From: SAT2750 sp963581185
Lineage (GTDB): Bacteria; Planctomycetota; Planctomycetia; Pirellulales; Pirellulaceae
Reading direction: 5' to 3'
Length of the DNA stretch: 8,285 bases
Assembly: GCA_963581185.1 (NCBI GenBank)
Contig: CAUZOB010000217.1
Span: forward strand, 1-8,285
The notes under the pieces are model-generated. The model was not told the origin of the DNA. It saw nothing but the letters and a program-made list of their open reading frames with translations, and did no database searches. Below are positions 1 through 6,249 of this stretch, piece after piece (the first letter of the stretch is position 1; each line of letters starts with the position of its first letter). The translations under genes were made by a program, and so were the position numbers.

Positions 1-14
1 TCGGCGTGGCAAAG
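1..14. repeat. Edge fragment of another repeat copy
   Basis: The first 14 bases (tcggcgtggcaaag) are identical to bases 187-200 and 308-321, which lie just after the palindrome of the 121-bp unit. The distance to the next match is 186 bp rather than 121, so this is a displaced or partly deleted copy. It suggests that the repeat field extends leftwards out of the window. Bases 15-83 contain only faint further similarity, for example a ggcaagcgggatgc stretch near 43-56 and cgatat at 57-62 followed by the 8-bp palindrome ggccggcc at 63-70. Confidence 0.55.
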
Positions 15-156
15 AACATACGCATCCGAGCGAGATGGTAAGCGGCAAGCGGGATGCGATATGGCCGGCCTGCGCCGATTCCAGCCGTCTGTCGACGCCT
101 GGACATCAGCGGAGTCCTTGTCGACCTGGCGTCTGTCGAGGGGAATGGGACACAGT

Positions 157-189
157 CGATATCCGCCCGCCGCAGGCGTGGCGGAATCG
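157..189. other. Imperfect palindrome in repeat unit 1
   Basis: Bases 168-171 (cgcc) pair with 175-178 (ggcg) across a gca loop. After one bulged t (179), 163-167 (ccgcc) pair with 180-184 (ggcgg) and t162 pairs with a185. After one bulged a (161), cgat (157-160) pairs with atcg (186-189). That makes 14 pairs with two single-base bulges, either as a cruciform in DNA or as a hairpin in RNA from either strand. There is no T-run on either side, so it does not look like a classical intrinsic terminator. Confidence 0.7.
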
Positions 190-277
190 GCGTGGCAAAG
201 GGATGCCGTCTGGCGACGCTTGGACATCAGCGGAGTCCTTGTCGACCTGGCGTCTGTCGAGGGGAATGGGACACAGT

Positions 278-310
278 CGATATCTGCCCGCCGCAGGCGT
301 GGCGGAATCG
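278..310. other. Imperfect palindrome in repeat unit 2
   Basis: This is the same 14-pair structure, 121 bp downstream. The only change is c to t at 285, opposite g304. In an RNA transcribed from the plus strand this becomes a U-G wobble, so the fold is kept. The single change inside the palindrome is thus structure-neutral, which hints at, but does not prove, selection on the fold. Confidence 0.65.
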
Positions 311-397
311 GCGTGGCAAAGGGATGCCGTCTGGCGACGACTGGAGATCAGCGGTGTCCCTGTCGATTGTCTACTGGTAAATTCAACCGACTCGATG

Positions 398-409
398 GCT
401 GATATCAGC
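398..409. promoter_or_regulatory. 12-bp perfect palindrome upstream of gltX
   Basis: The sequence gctgatatcagc is its own reverse complement. It lies in unique DNA between the end of the repeat array and the gltX start codon, 27 bp before the ATG. Its position would suit an operator or dimeric protein-binding site. I could not find a convincing -35/-10 pair around it, so the gltX promoter remains unplaced; it may lie inside or left of the repeats. A chance 12-mer palindrome is possible. Confidence 0.3.
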
Positions 410-436
410 TACAGAATTCACTTGCCAGGCAACTCT

Positions 437-2008
437 ATGGTCCGCACTCGTTTTGCTCCCAGCCCAACTGGTTTTCTTCACATCGGTGGAGTCCGTACGG
501 CCCTCTTCAACTGGCTCTACGCCCGTCAGCAGGGGGGCCAGTTCATCCTGCGGATCGATGACACTGACCGACAGCGGAACCTGGACGAAGCACTGCAGCC
601 GATCCTCGACGGCTTCCGCTGGCTCGGCATCGACTGGGATGAAGGACCCCAGGTCGAGGGGCCCCATGCACCCTATTTCCAGTCCCAGCGGTCGGATCGC
701 TACCAGCAGGCGGTCGATCAACTGCTGGCCAGTGGCCATGCCTACCGGGATTATTCGCGTAGCGAGGAGGTCCAGCAGGAACGTGAACAGGCTCAGGCTG
801 AGAAACGTCCCTTCCTTTACAGCCGTCGCTGGATGGCCGAGACCGATCAACAGGCGGCCCAGTTCGAAGCGGAGGGGCGAGAGTCCGTCGTCCGTATCAA
901 GATGCCCCGTGAAGGGGTCTGCCAGATCGACGACCAGGTGCGGGGGGATGTTGAGTTCCCCTGGGCCTCCGAGCAGGACTCGGTAATTCAGAAAGCCAAT
1001 GGCGATTGCCTCTACCACCTGGCCAGCGTGGTCGACGATCACGATTTTGAAATCACGCATGTCATTCGTGCCGAGGAACACCTCTCCAATACGCCCCGGC
1101 AAATCTTTATTCTCGAGGCACTTGGCTATCCTCGCCCCGTTTATGCCCACCTGCCTTACGTGGCTGAGCCAGGCAGCAGCAGCAAGTTGAGCAAGCGGAA
1201 GATCAGCAAGTACCTCAAGAATCCCGGCTTCATGGAACTTCACCAGCTCGGTAAGGCGATCGCCGATCGCTGTGGCCAACAGGTGAGCGAAGAGAGTTTC
1301 AATCCTGTACTGGTCGACTTTTATCGCCAGACCGGTTTTCTCAGCCAGACCGTGCTGAATTACCTGCTACTGCTGGGTTGGTCGCTGGACGACCACAGCG
1401 AACAGTTTTCACTGCAGGAGATGATTGAAAAGTTCTCGCTGGATCGGGTAGTGAAGTCTCCGGCCAGTTTTGATCCGCAGAAGCTGCTCGCCTTCCAGCA
1501 GCGTGACATGGGACAGCTGCCTGAGGCCGACAAGACCGAGATGGTGCTGCCCTACTTGCAGCAAGCTGGGCTGCTGGCCGAACCTTTGCCAGCCGACCAG
1601 GCTCCTTACCTGCAGCAGATTGTGGCCGCTGCCGGCGATCGAATCACGCTGGCCGGACAAGTGCTCGACTTCGACGATTTCTTTGTCGACGACGGCGAGC
1701 TTGAGTACGACCAGCAGGCGATCCAGCAGCGACTTGTGGATACCGAGGGAGCACACCGGCTGCTGTCAGATTTCCGTGACCAGCTGGCAGGCCTGGCAGA
1801 TTATTCGCATGACTCAGTCGAGCAGGCGATGCGCAGTTTTGTTGAGCAGCGGGAGATCAAGATGCGTGATCTGGTTCATCCCGTGCGGCTTGCGGTGACA
1901 GGCAAGGCGGTCGGCTTTGGCCTCTTCGAAACATTGGCAATCCTCGGCCAGTCGAGGGTACTGGCCCGCATTGGCCAGGCGCTTGAGCGGTTTCCGGCTG
2001 CTGGCTGA
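437..2008 (+). CDS. gltX: Glutamyl-tRNA synthetase (GluRS), class Ic
   Basis: This cytoplasmic enzyme attaches glutamate to tRNA-Glu using ATP. The product is 523 residues, slightly longer than typical bacterial GluRS (about 470-500). The start at 437 is chosen because residues 2-18 (VRTRFAPSPTGFLHIGG) match the usual family N terminus. An in-frame ATG at 395 would add 14 residues, and the frame stays open back to 35, but that stretch is the 121-bp repeat. No clear Shine-Dalgarno sequence precedes the ATG. The Rossmann core carries the HIGH-type motif H15-I-G-G18, and the KMSKS-type motif is K250-L-S-K-R254. The anticodon-binding half follows and ends in the family-like GFGLFETLAILG stretch. 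After KLSKR the usual HG is replaced by KI, and about 33 extra residues precede the VDFYRQTGFL...LNYLLLLGWS segment. With glnS next door, this enzyme probably need not charge tRNA-Gln, but specificity cannot be read from sequence alone. Confidence 0.96.
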   Translation: MVRTRFAPSPTGFLHIGGVRTALFNWLYARQQGGQFILRIDDTDRQRNLDEALQPILDGFRWLGIDWDEGPQVEGPHAPYFQSQRSDRYQQAVDQLLASGHAYRDYSRSEEVQQEREQAQAEKRPFLYSRRWMAETDQQAAQFEAEGRESVVRIKMPREGVCQIDDQVRGDVEFPWASEQDSVIQKANGDCLYHLASVVDDHDFEITHVIRAEEHLSNTPRQIFILEALGYPRPVYAHLPYVAEPGSSSKLSKRKISKYLKNPGFMELHQLGKAIADRCGQQVSEESFNPVLVDFYRQTGFLSQTVLNYLLLLGWSLDDHSEQFSLQEMIEKFSLDRVVKSPASFDPQKLLAFQQRDMGQLPEADKTEMVLPYLQQAGLLAEPLPADQAPYLQQIVAAAGDRITLAGQVLDFDDFFVDDGELEYDQQAIQQRLVDTEGAHRLLSDFRDQLAGLADYSHDSVEQAMRSFVEQREIKMRDLVHPVRLAVTGKAVGFGLFETLAILGQSRVLARIGQALERFPAAG

Positions 2009-2023
2009 GTTCGCTGCGACGGT

Positions 2024-2051
2024 TTGGCAATTTCGCTGGCCGAGTTACAAT
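2024..2051 (+). promoter_or_regulatory. Candidate sigma70-type promoter for glnS
   Basis: In the 90-bp gltX-glnS gap, ttggca (2024-2029) resembles the -35 box and tacaat (2046-2051) the -10 box, with a 16-bp spacer. Transcription would start near 2058, leaving about 40 nt of leader before the glnS ATG at 2099. The placement also argues against starting glnS at the in-frame TTG at 2024, which would lie within the -35 box. It suggests that glnS and pdxJ can be transcribed independently of gltX. This is prediction by eye only. Confidence 0.45.
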
Positions 2052-2098
2052 CACATCTGCCCAGCGACACCCTTGGACTTTTTCGTGAGCCAGACAAC

Positions 2099-3814
2099 AT
2101 GAACTCAGAAGCGCCAGCTCCTGAAGACTCCGCCGAGGAGACCCCCTCGCTGCACTTTATCCAGCAGATTGTGGCGGACGATAACGCCTCGGCCAAGCAT
2201 GATGGACGTGTCCATACTCGCTTTCCGCCCGAACCGAATGGTTACCTGCACATTGGCCATGCCAAGTCGATCTGCTTGAACTTTGGCATCGCCGCGGAAA
2301 ATGACGGCAAGTGCAACTTGCGGTTCGATGACACCAATCCCGCCAAGGAAGATGTGGAATTTGTCGAATCGATCCAGGACGATGTCCGCTGGCTTGGTTT
2401 CCAGTGGGACGGTATGCACTTCGCCTCGGACTATTTCCAGCAGATGTACGATTATGCCGAACAGCTGATCAACGACGGCAAGGCATACGTCTGCAGCCTC
2501 ACAGCAGAAGAGGTTCGCGAGTACCGCGGTGGCTGGAACGAGGACGGCCAGGAGAGTCCCCACCGCAACCGGTCGGTCGAGGAGAACCTGGATCTGTTTC
2601 GACGCATGCGGGCCGGTGAGTTTGCTGATGGGGAGCACACGCTGCGGGCCATCATTGATATGTCATCGCCCAACATGAACATGCGTGATCCACCGATTTA
2701 CCGGATCCGCCGCGTCCACCATCACCGCACCGGTGACGACTGGTGTATCTACCCGATGTACGACTTCGCCCATTGCCTCGGCGACTCGGTCGAGAAGATC
2801 ACGCATTCCATCTGCACGCTCGAGTTCGAGGATCATCGACCACTCTACGATTGGTTCCTTGACCAGCTGGATGTCTACCACCCGCAGCAGATCGAGTTCG
2901 CGCGGCTGAATATCACCCATACGGTGATGAGCAAGCGGATCCTGCTGGAACTGGTCTCCGACGGTCATGTCAGTGGCTGGGATGATCCCCGCATGCCGAC
3001 GATCTGTGGCCTCAGACGGCGTGGTTATACTCCCCAGGCGATCCGCAATTTCTGCGAGCGGATCGGCGTTACCAAGTACAACAGCACGCATGATATGAGC
3101 TGGCTGGAAGGTGCCCTGCGAGAGGATCTGAACCGCCGCGCCGAACGCCGGATGGCGGTCCTGCGTCCCTTGAAAGTTGTCATTGAGAACTTTCCCGAGG
3201 GGCATGTGGAGGAACTCGAGGCGATCAACAATCCCGAGGATCCATCCGCCGGCAGCCGCACCGTCCGCTTCACCCGCGAGCTGTACATTGAAAGCAGCGA
3301 CTTCATGGAAGATCCGCCCAAGAAGTTCTTTCGGTTGGGTCCCGGTCGTGAGGTCCGGCTGCGATATGCGTTCTTCCTCAAGTGCGAGGACTTTGTCAAG
3401 GATCCAGAAACCGGCGAGGTGGTGGAATTGCGTTGCACCTACGATCCGGCAACCCGCGGGGGATCGTCGCCTGACGGCCGCAAGGTCAAGGGCACCATTC
3501 ACTGGGTCTCGGCTGACGAAGCGGTCGATGCCGAAGTACGGCTCTACGACCATCTCTTCAGCGAGCCTAACCCGCTGGATGTAGCCGAGGGTGCCAGTTA
3601 CCTGGATTCGCTGAATCCTGATTCACTTGAGCTGCTGCAGCACTGTAAGCTGGAACCGTCACTGGCAGCTGCCGAGGCCGGCAGTATCTGGCAATTCGAA
3701 CGGCTCGGCTACTTCTCTGCCGATGCAGTGGATAGCCAGCCAGGGGGACTGGTTTTCAACCGCGCTGTGACGTTGCGTGATAGCTGGGCTAAGATGCAGA
3801 AGAAGCAGCCGTAA
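2099..3814 (+). CDS. glnS: Glutaminyl-tRNA synthetase (GlnRS), class Ic
   Basis: This enzyme charges tRNA-Gln directly with glutamine in the cytoplasm, bypassing the Glu-tRNA-Gln amidotransferase route. The 571-residue product is close to the E. coli enzyme (about 554). The ATG at 2099 gives a short acidic lead of about 35 residues before the core FPPEPNGYLHIGHAKSICL; the HIGH motif is residues 51-54. The core continues through RFDDTNPAKE and the family-typical YPMYDFAHCLGDSVEKITHS to V276-M-S-K-R280, the GlnRS form of KMSKS. The C-terminal half, including FMEDPPKKFFRL and the KGTIHWVS strand, matches the two beta-barrel anticodon-binding domains. A TTG at 2024 would add 25 residues but overlaps a promoter-like sequence. 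GlnRS is patchy among bacteria and is thought to have spread by transfer from eukaryotes. pdxJ follows after 27 bp, probably on the same transcript. Confidence 0.97.
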   Translation: MNSEAPAPEDSAEETPSLHFIQQIVADDNASAKHDGRVHTRFPPEPNGYLHIGHAKSICLNFGIAAENDGKCNLRFDDTNPAKEDVEFVESIQDDVRWLGFQWDGMHFASDYFQQMYDYAEQLINDGKAYVCSLTAEEVREYRGGWNEDGQESPHRNRSVEENLDLFRRMRAGEFADGEHTLRAIIDMSSPNMNMRDPPIYRIRRVHHHRTGDDWCIYPMYDFAHCLGDSVEKITHSICTLEFEDHRPLYDWFLDQLDVYHPQQIEFARLNITHTVMSKRILLELVSDGHVSGWDDPRMPTICGLRRRGYTPQAIRNFCERIGVTKYNSTHDMSWLEGALREDLNRRAERRMAVLRPLKVVIENFPEGHVEELEAINNPEDPSAGSRTVRFTRELYIESSDFMEDPPKKFFRLGPGREVRLRYAFFLKCEDFVKDPETGEVVELRCTYDPATRGGSSPDGRKVKGTIHWVSADEAVDAEVRLYDHLFSEPNPLDVAEGASYLDSLNPDSLELLQHCKLEPSLAAAEAGSIWQFERLGYFSADAVDSQPGGLVFNRAVTLRDSWAKMQKKQP

Positions 3815-3841
3815 CAGGAAAAAAGGGCAGGTGCAGGCCAG

Positions 3842-4549
3842 ATGGTTGAGCTGGGGGTAAATATCGATCACGTGGCCACGGTCCGCCAGGCACGGCAGAC
3901 GTATGAGCCCGACCCGGCCTGGGCCGCTGTGCTGGCCGAACTGGGCGGCGCCGACGGTATTACCATCCACCTGCGCGAGGACCGTCGCCATATCCAGGAC
4001 CGCGACCTGCGGGTGCTGCGTGAAACAGTGCAGTGCAGAATCAACCTGGAACTTGCCTGCGACCAGGAGATTGTCCAGATCGGCTGCCAGTCGGGAGTTG
4101 AGCAGGCCACGCTGGTTCCCGAGAAACGGGAAGAAGTTACCACCGAGGGGGGCTTGGATGCGGTCACCCATTTCGACACGGTCAAGTCGGCCGTCGCTGC
4201 TCTGCAGCAAGCCGGCATCCTGGTCAGCCTGTTCCTTGACCCCGAGCCGGCACAGATTGAGGCAGCAGCTCGAATGGGAGCTGAAGCGGTGGAGTTGCAT
4301 ACCGGCCAGTACGCACTGGCGGCTGGCAGCGAACAGCAACAGCAGCTCGAATTGCTGGAGATGGCGGGCCAGCAGATCTGCCAGGCAGGTATGCTGCTGC
4401 ACGCCGGTCACGGTTTGAATTACCGCAATGTGAGGCCAGTGGCTGCTCTGGACCAGATGAGGGAGCTGAATATCGGCCATGCCATCGTGGCCCGTGCGGT
4501 CATGGTTGGCATGCAGCAGGCAGTGTGTGAAATGAAGTCACTGCTGTAG
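3842..4549 (+). CDS. pdxJ: Pyridoxine 5'-phosphate synthase PdxJ
   Basis: PdxJ condenses 3-amino-2-oxopropyl phosphate with 1-deoxy-D-xylulose 5-phosphate to form pyridoxine 5'-phosphate, the ring-closing step of the DXP-dependent PLP pathway. The 235-residue product is full length for this TIM-barrel family. The N terminus GVNIDHVATVRQAR (residues 5-18) is the family signature. By alignment from memory to E. coli PdxJ, the catalytic H45, E72 and H193 correspond here to H43 (in TIHLRED), E70 (in NLELA) and H190 (in HAGHGL). VPEKREEVTTEGGLD (92-106) and ELNIGHAIVARAVM near the C terminus are also typical. The gene starts 27 bp after glnS with only a weak purine-rich stretch before the ATG, so it is probably co-transcribed with glnS. 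No functional link to tRNA charging is evident. It converges with mptG across a 77-bp gap in which I see no strong terminator. Confidence 0.97.
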   Translation: MVELGVNIDHVATVRQARQTYEPDPAWAAVLAELGGADGITIHLREDRRHIQDRDLRVLRETVQCRINLELACDQEIVQIGCQSGVEQATLVPEKREEVTTEGGLDAVTHFDTVKSAVAALQQAGILVSLFLDPEPAQIEAAARMGAEAVELHTGQYALAAGSEQQQQLELLEMAGQQICQAGMLLHAGHGLNYRNVRPVAALDQMRELNIGHAIVARAVMVGMQQAVCEMKSLL

Positions 4550-4626
4550 ATCGCTGCCATTCTGGAAACGGCTGACAGCGGATGTGGCCGGCTGCGGGCT
4601 ACAGCGACGCTCGATCGTTCGGACCC

Positions 4627-5589
4627 CTAACTCCTGACTTCGATCTTCGCACCCTGGTTGCAGGGCCATGCTCGCTGACTCACCAGTCGCTCGCCTGTGG
4701 GGCATTGATCCAGTTGCTGCTGGAGCTGCTCGGCAGCCTGCTCATCCGGCGTCAGCACAAACAACGTCGGCCCCCAGGAACTCTGGCCAACGCCGCTGTA
4801 ACCGATCGACCGTAACCACTCGACACGCTGATTCAACGCCGCTCCGTTGTAAGGCCCACCCTGCAGGCTGCTGAAGCAACTGCCCGCCAGATTCCCATAA
4901 CGATAAACGCTCTCGGCAAACTCGCTAAAATTCTCATCCGTCAGTGCCGGTAACATCTGCTGCCGCACCTCCTCGATCAACTGCTCGGTCACCCTGCCGG
5001 GCACCGGGGGCAAATCACCAAACGCCTGTTGTTCCTGTTCACCCGACAAGCCCTGCCCCTGATCGGGGCGAATCAGCACGATGCACCAGCTGTCCGGGAC
5101 CGGCAGGCGACATTCCAGCGGCGCCAGCATGTGCTGCTCGCTGCGTCCCCCCTCCACGATTAACCCGCCGTGTACAAAGCCATGCGTTCCAATGGCCGAT
5201 CGACGGGCGCGGCCGGCACAGGCCGCCAAATCTCCCACCGAGAAGTTCGGCAGCTGAACGAAGCGGGAGAGACCAGCCACCACGGCAAGTCCCAGCTGAG
5301 TGCCGCTACCCAGCCCGACATGCTGTGGTGGAATCGAGTTCATTTCGATCTGACAGCAAGGCAACTCGGCTTGATCGTGAAAAACAGCCCACTGACTGGC
5401 GAACTGGCTGACCCGGTCAGCCAACGGCCCTGCCACGCTGAACTTGTCTGCCGCCGAGATCGACAGCTGGAAGCCAGGTGGCCGGATCATCAACCCCACG
5501 CCGCCATACTGGACCGGCTGCTGGCCGAAACGAAACAACCCCAGGTGCAGGCGGCTGGCCGTTTCGACATGCACGGTGGCAGCAGTCAT
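4627..5589 (-). CDS. mptG: Beta-RFAP synthase (GHMP kinase superfamily)
   Basis: Beta-ribofuranosylaminobenzene 5'-phosphate synthase joins PABA to phosphoribosyl pyrophosphate with release of CO2 and pyrophosphate, the first committed step towards the arylamine moiety of (tetrahydro)methanopterin. The 320-residue protein has the features of this branch of the GHMP superfamily: an N-terminal RLHLGLF (residues 13-19), the glycine-rich PPQHVGLGSGTQ (87-98), the SAIGTHGFVHGGLIVEGG stretch (131-148), and GVGQSSWGPTLF near the C terminus (266-277). The ATG at 5589 is the only usable start, because the frame meets a stop upstream after eight codons; no Shine-Dalgarno sequence is visible. It is the last gene of the pabB-pabA-DUF447-mptG cluster, 48 bp after DUF447, so the enzymes that make its substrate precursor lie upstream. 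A GHMP sugar or homoserine kinase is less likely given these motifs and neighbours. Confidence 0.9.
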   Translation of the reverse strand: MTAATVHVETASRLHLGLFRFGQQPVQYGGVGLMIRPPGFQLSISAADKFSVAGPLADRVSQFASQWAVFHDQAELPCCQIEMNSIPPQHVGLGSGTQLGLAVVAGLSRFVQLPNFSVGDLAACAGRARRSAIGTHGFVHGGLIVEGGRSEQHMLAPLECRLPVPDSWCIVLIRPDQGQGLSGEQEQQAFGDLPPVPGRVTEQLIEEVRQQMLPALTDENFSEFAESVYRYGNLAGSCFSSLQGGPYNGAALNQRVEWLRSIGYSGVGQSSWGPTLFVLTPDEQAAEQLQQQLDQCPTGERLVSQRAWPCNQGAKIEVRS

Positions 5590-5637
5590 GATGAACCGGG
5601 ATTGGATGACAGGTCAGCGTGGCGATAGAGTGGCAAC

Positions 5638-6210
5638 TCAGCTGCGGGTCGACAGCGAGGACTTAATATACTGGTCCAGCAGCTCAAAGGCTCGCCGCTC
5701 CACCTCGCCAGCCGTCTTTTCGACCGGGCTGGCCAGCCCTTCGAGTTGCTCGAGAATCGAGCTGTCAGGCAGGATTCCGACGCGCGTTGCCAGGATCGCA
5801 GCCTCCAGCACAGCATGCTTGGCTCGATTGAATCCCCAGAAGTCGCGTCGTCGCCCCTGATCAGTGACCTGGCATTCAATCCGCGTCCGCTCCTGCTCGT
5901 CATCCAGCAGCGTTACGTCAAAGGCATACCAGCGGCAACAATCGACCAGCACGCTGCCAGCTCCTGAGGGAAGCGACTCGACTTCTGGCAACTGCTCCCA
6001 CTGGTTGATCGCCGCCCGGGCGATCAACTCGACGTTGTCCACCACGTGCAGCACGCCCCTGCCGCTGATCTTCAGATTGCGATAGGTCGATGAAGTCTGG
6101 AACGGCCGCAACACGAAGGACTCGAAACGGTCATCCACGAGCGGACCCATCGGAGCGATATTCAATGCGCCCAGCTCGTCGCTGGTCGTGACAATGCCTT
6201 CCAGTATCAC
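5638..6210 (-). CDS. DUF447 family protein, predicted flavin-binding fold
   Basis: This 190-residue protein has no established reaction. I recognise the DUF447 family from the N-terminal MILEGIVTTSDELGALNIAP (1-20), the RPFQTSSTYRNL segment (35-46), HVVDNVE (55-61) and the conserved FWGFNRAKHAVLEAAILATR (124-143). From memory, archaeal members have a split beta-barrel of the FMN-binding type followed by a helical C-terminal part; here residues 1-115 would be the barrel and 120-185 the helices. It is soluble, with no signal peptide or membrane segment. The start is GTG, supported by a Shine-Dalgarno-like agggag nine bases upstream. Its place between pabA and mptG ties it to H4MPT synthesis or use. 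A flavin-dependent step on a pterin, such as a reduction, is a reasonable guess but no residue seen here proves it. Confidence 0.88.
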   Translation of the reverse strand: MILEGIVTTSDELGALNIAPMGPLVDDRFESFVLRPFQTSSTYRNLKISGRGVLHVVDNVELIARAAINQWEQLPEVESLPSGAGSVLVDCCRWYAFDVTLLDDEQERTRIECQVTDQGRRRDFWGFNRAKHAVLEAAILATRVGILPDSSILEQLEGLASPVEKTAGEVERRAFELLDQYIKSSLSTRS

Positions 6211-6219
6211 GTTCTGATT

Positions 6220-6225
6220 CTCCCT
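6220..6225 (-). promoter_or_regulatory. Shine-Dalgarno site fixing the DUF447 GTG start
   Basis: On the minus strand agggag lies nine bases before the GTG at 6210-6208. It is the clearest ribosome-binding sequence in the window, since the other genes show weak or no such site. It supports GTG rather than a later internal start, in agreement with the family-typical N terminus. Confidence 0.6.
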
Positions 6226-6249
6226 GTCGTGCCTGCCGGAGCATCCTGG

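Larger units (their letters stand above)
84..366. repeat. Tandem repeat array, 121-bp period, non-coding
   Basis: Two full units (101-221 and 222-342) match at 118 of 121 positions by my alignment. The differences are one c-to-t change (164 versus 285) and two at the unit end (219/340 and 220/341). A partial unit precedes them (84-100, 15 of 17 matching) and another follows (343-366, 21 of 24 matching). Because 121 is not a multiple of three, every reading frame shifts by one at each unit, so any apparent protein here is the same DNA read in successive frames. I therefore treat bases 1-436 as intergenic. Nothing resembles CRISPR: the whole unit repeats and there are no unique spacers. The array ends about 70 bp before gltX. 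Function is unknown; it could be a structured untranslated region, a protein-binding array or a recently amplified intergenic element. Confidence 0.9.

Noticed and set aside
84..366. CRISPR array or repeat protein
   Set aside because: The 121-bp unit repeats in full without spacers, and its length shifts the reading frame each time, so neither a CRISPR array nor a protein with sequence repeats fits.
383..1279. Long open frame on the minus strand opposite gltX (298 codons)
   Set aside because: It is antisense to a clearly conserved synthetase, its translation resembles no family I know, and GC-rich codon use commonly opens the opposite frame.
2024..2098. TTG start for glnS adding 25 residues
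   Set aside because: The TTG falls within a promoter-like -35 box, no ribosome site precedes it, and the ATG at 2099 already gives a normal-length GlnRS.
2663..3553. Long open frame on the minus strand opposite glnS (296 codons)
   Set aside because: It lies wholly within glnS, with no recognisable domain; it is explained by the codon bias of glnS.
3659..4480. Long open frame on the minus strand opposite pdxJ and the end of glnS (273 codons)
   Set aside because: It spans two conserved plus-strand genes and shows no family features; it is a shadow frame.
4550..4626. Bidirectional terminator between pdxJ and mptG
   Set aside because: Only short bulged stems are possible (cagcgg pairing with ccggctg around 4576-4594) and there is no T-run on either side, so I do not call a terminator.
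4627..5589. Homoserine, mevalonate or sugar kinase of the GHMP superfamily
   Set aside because: The RLHLGL start, the GTHGF..GGLIVEGG stretch and the neighbours point to beta-RFAP synthase instead.
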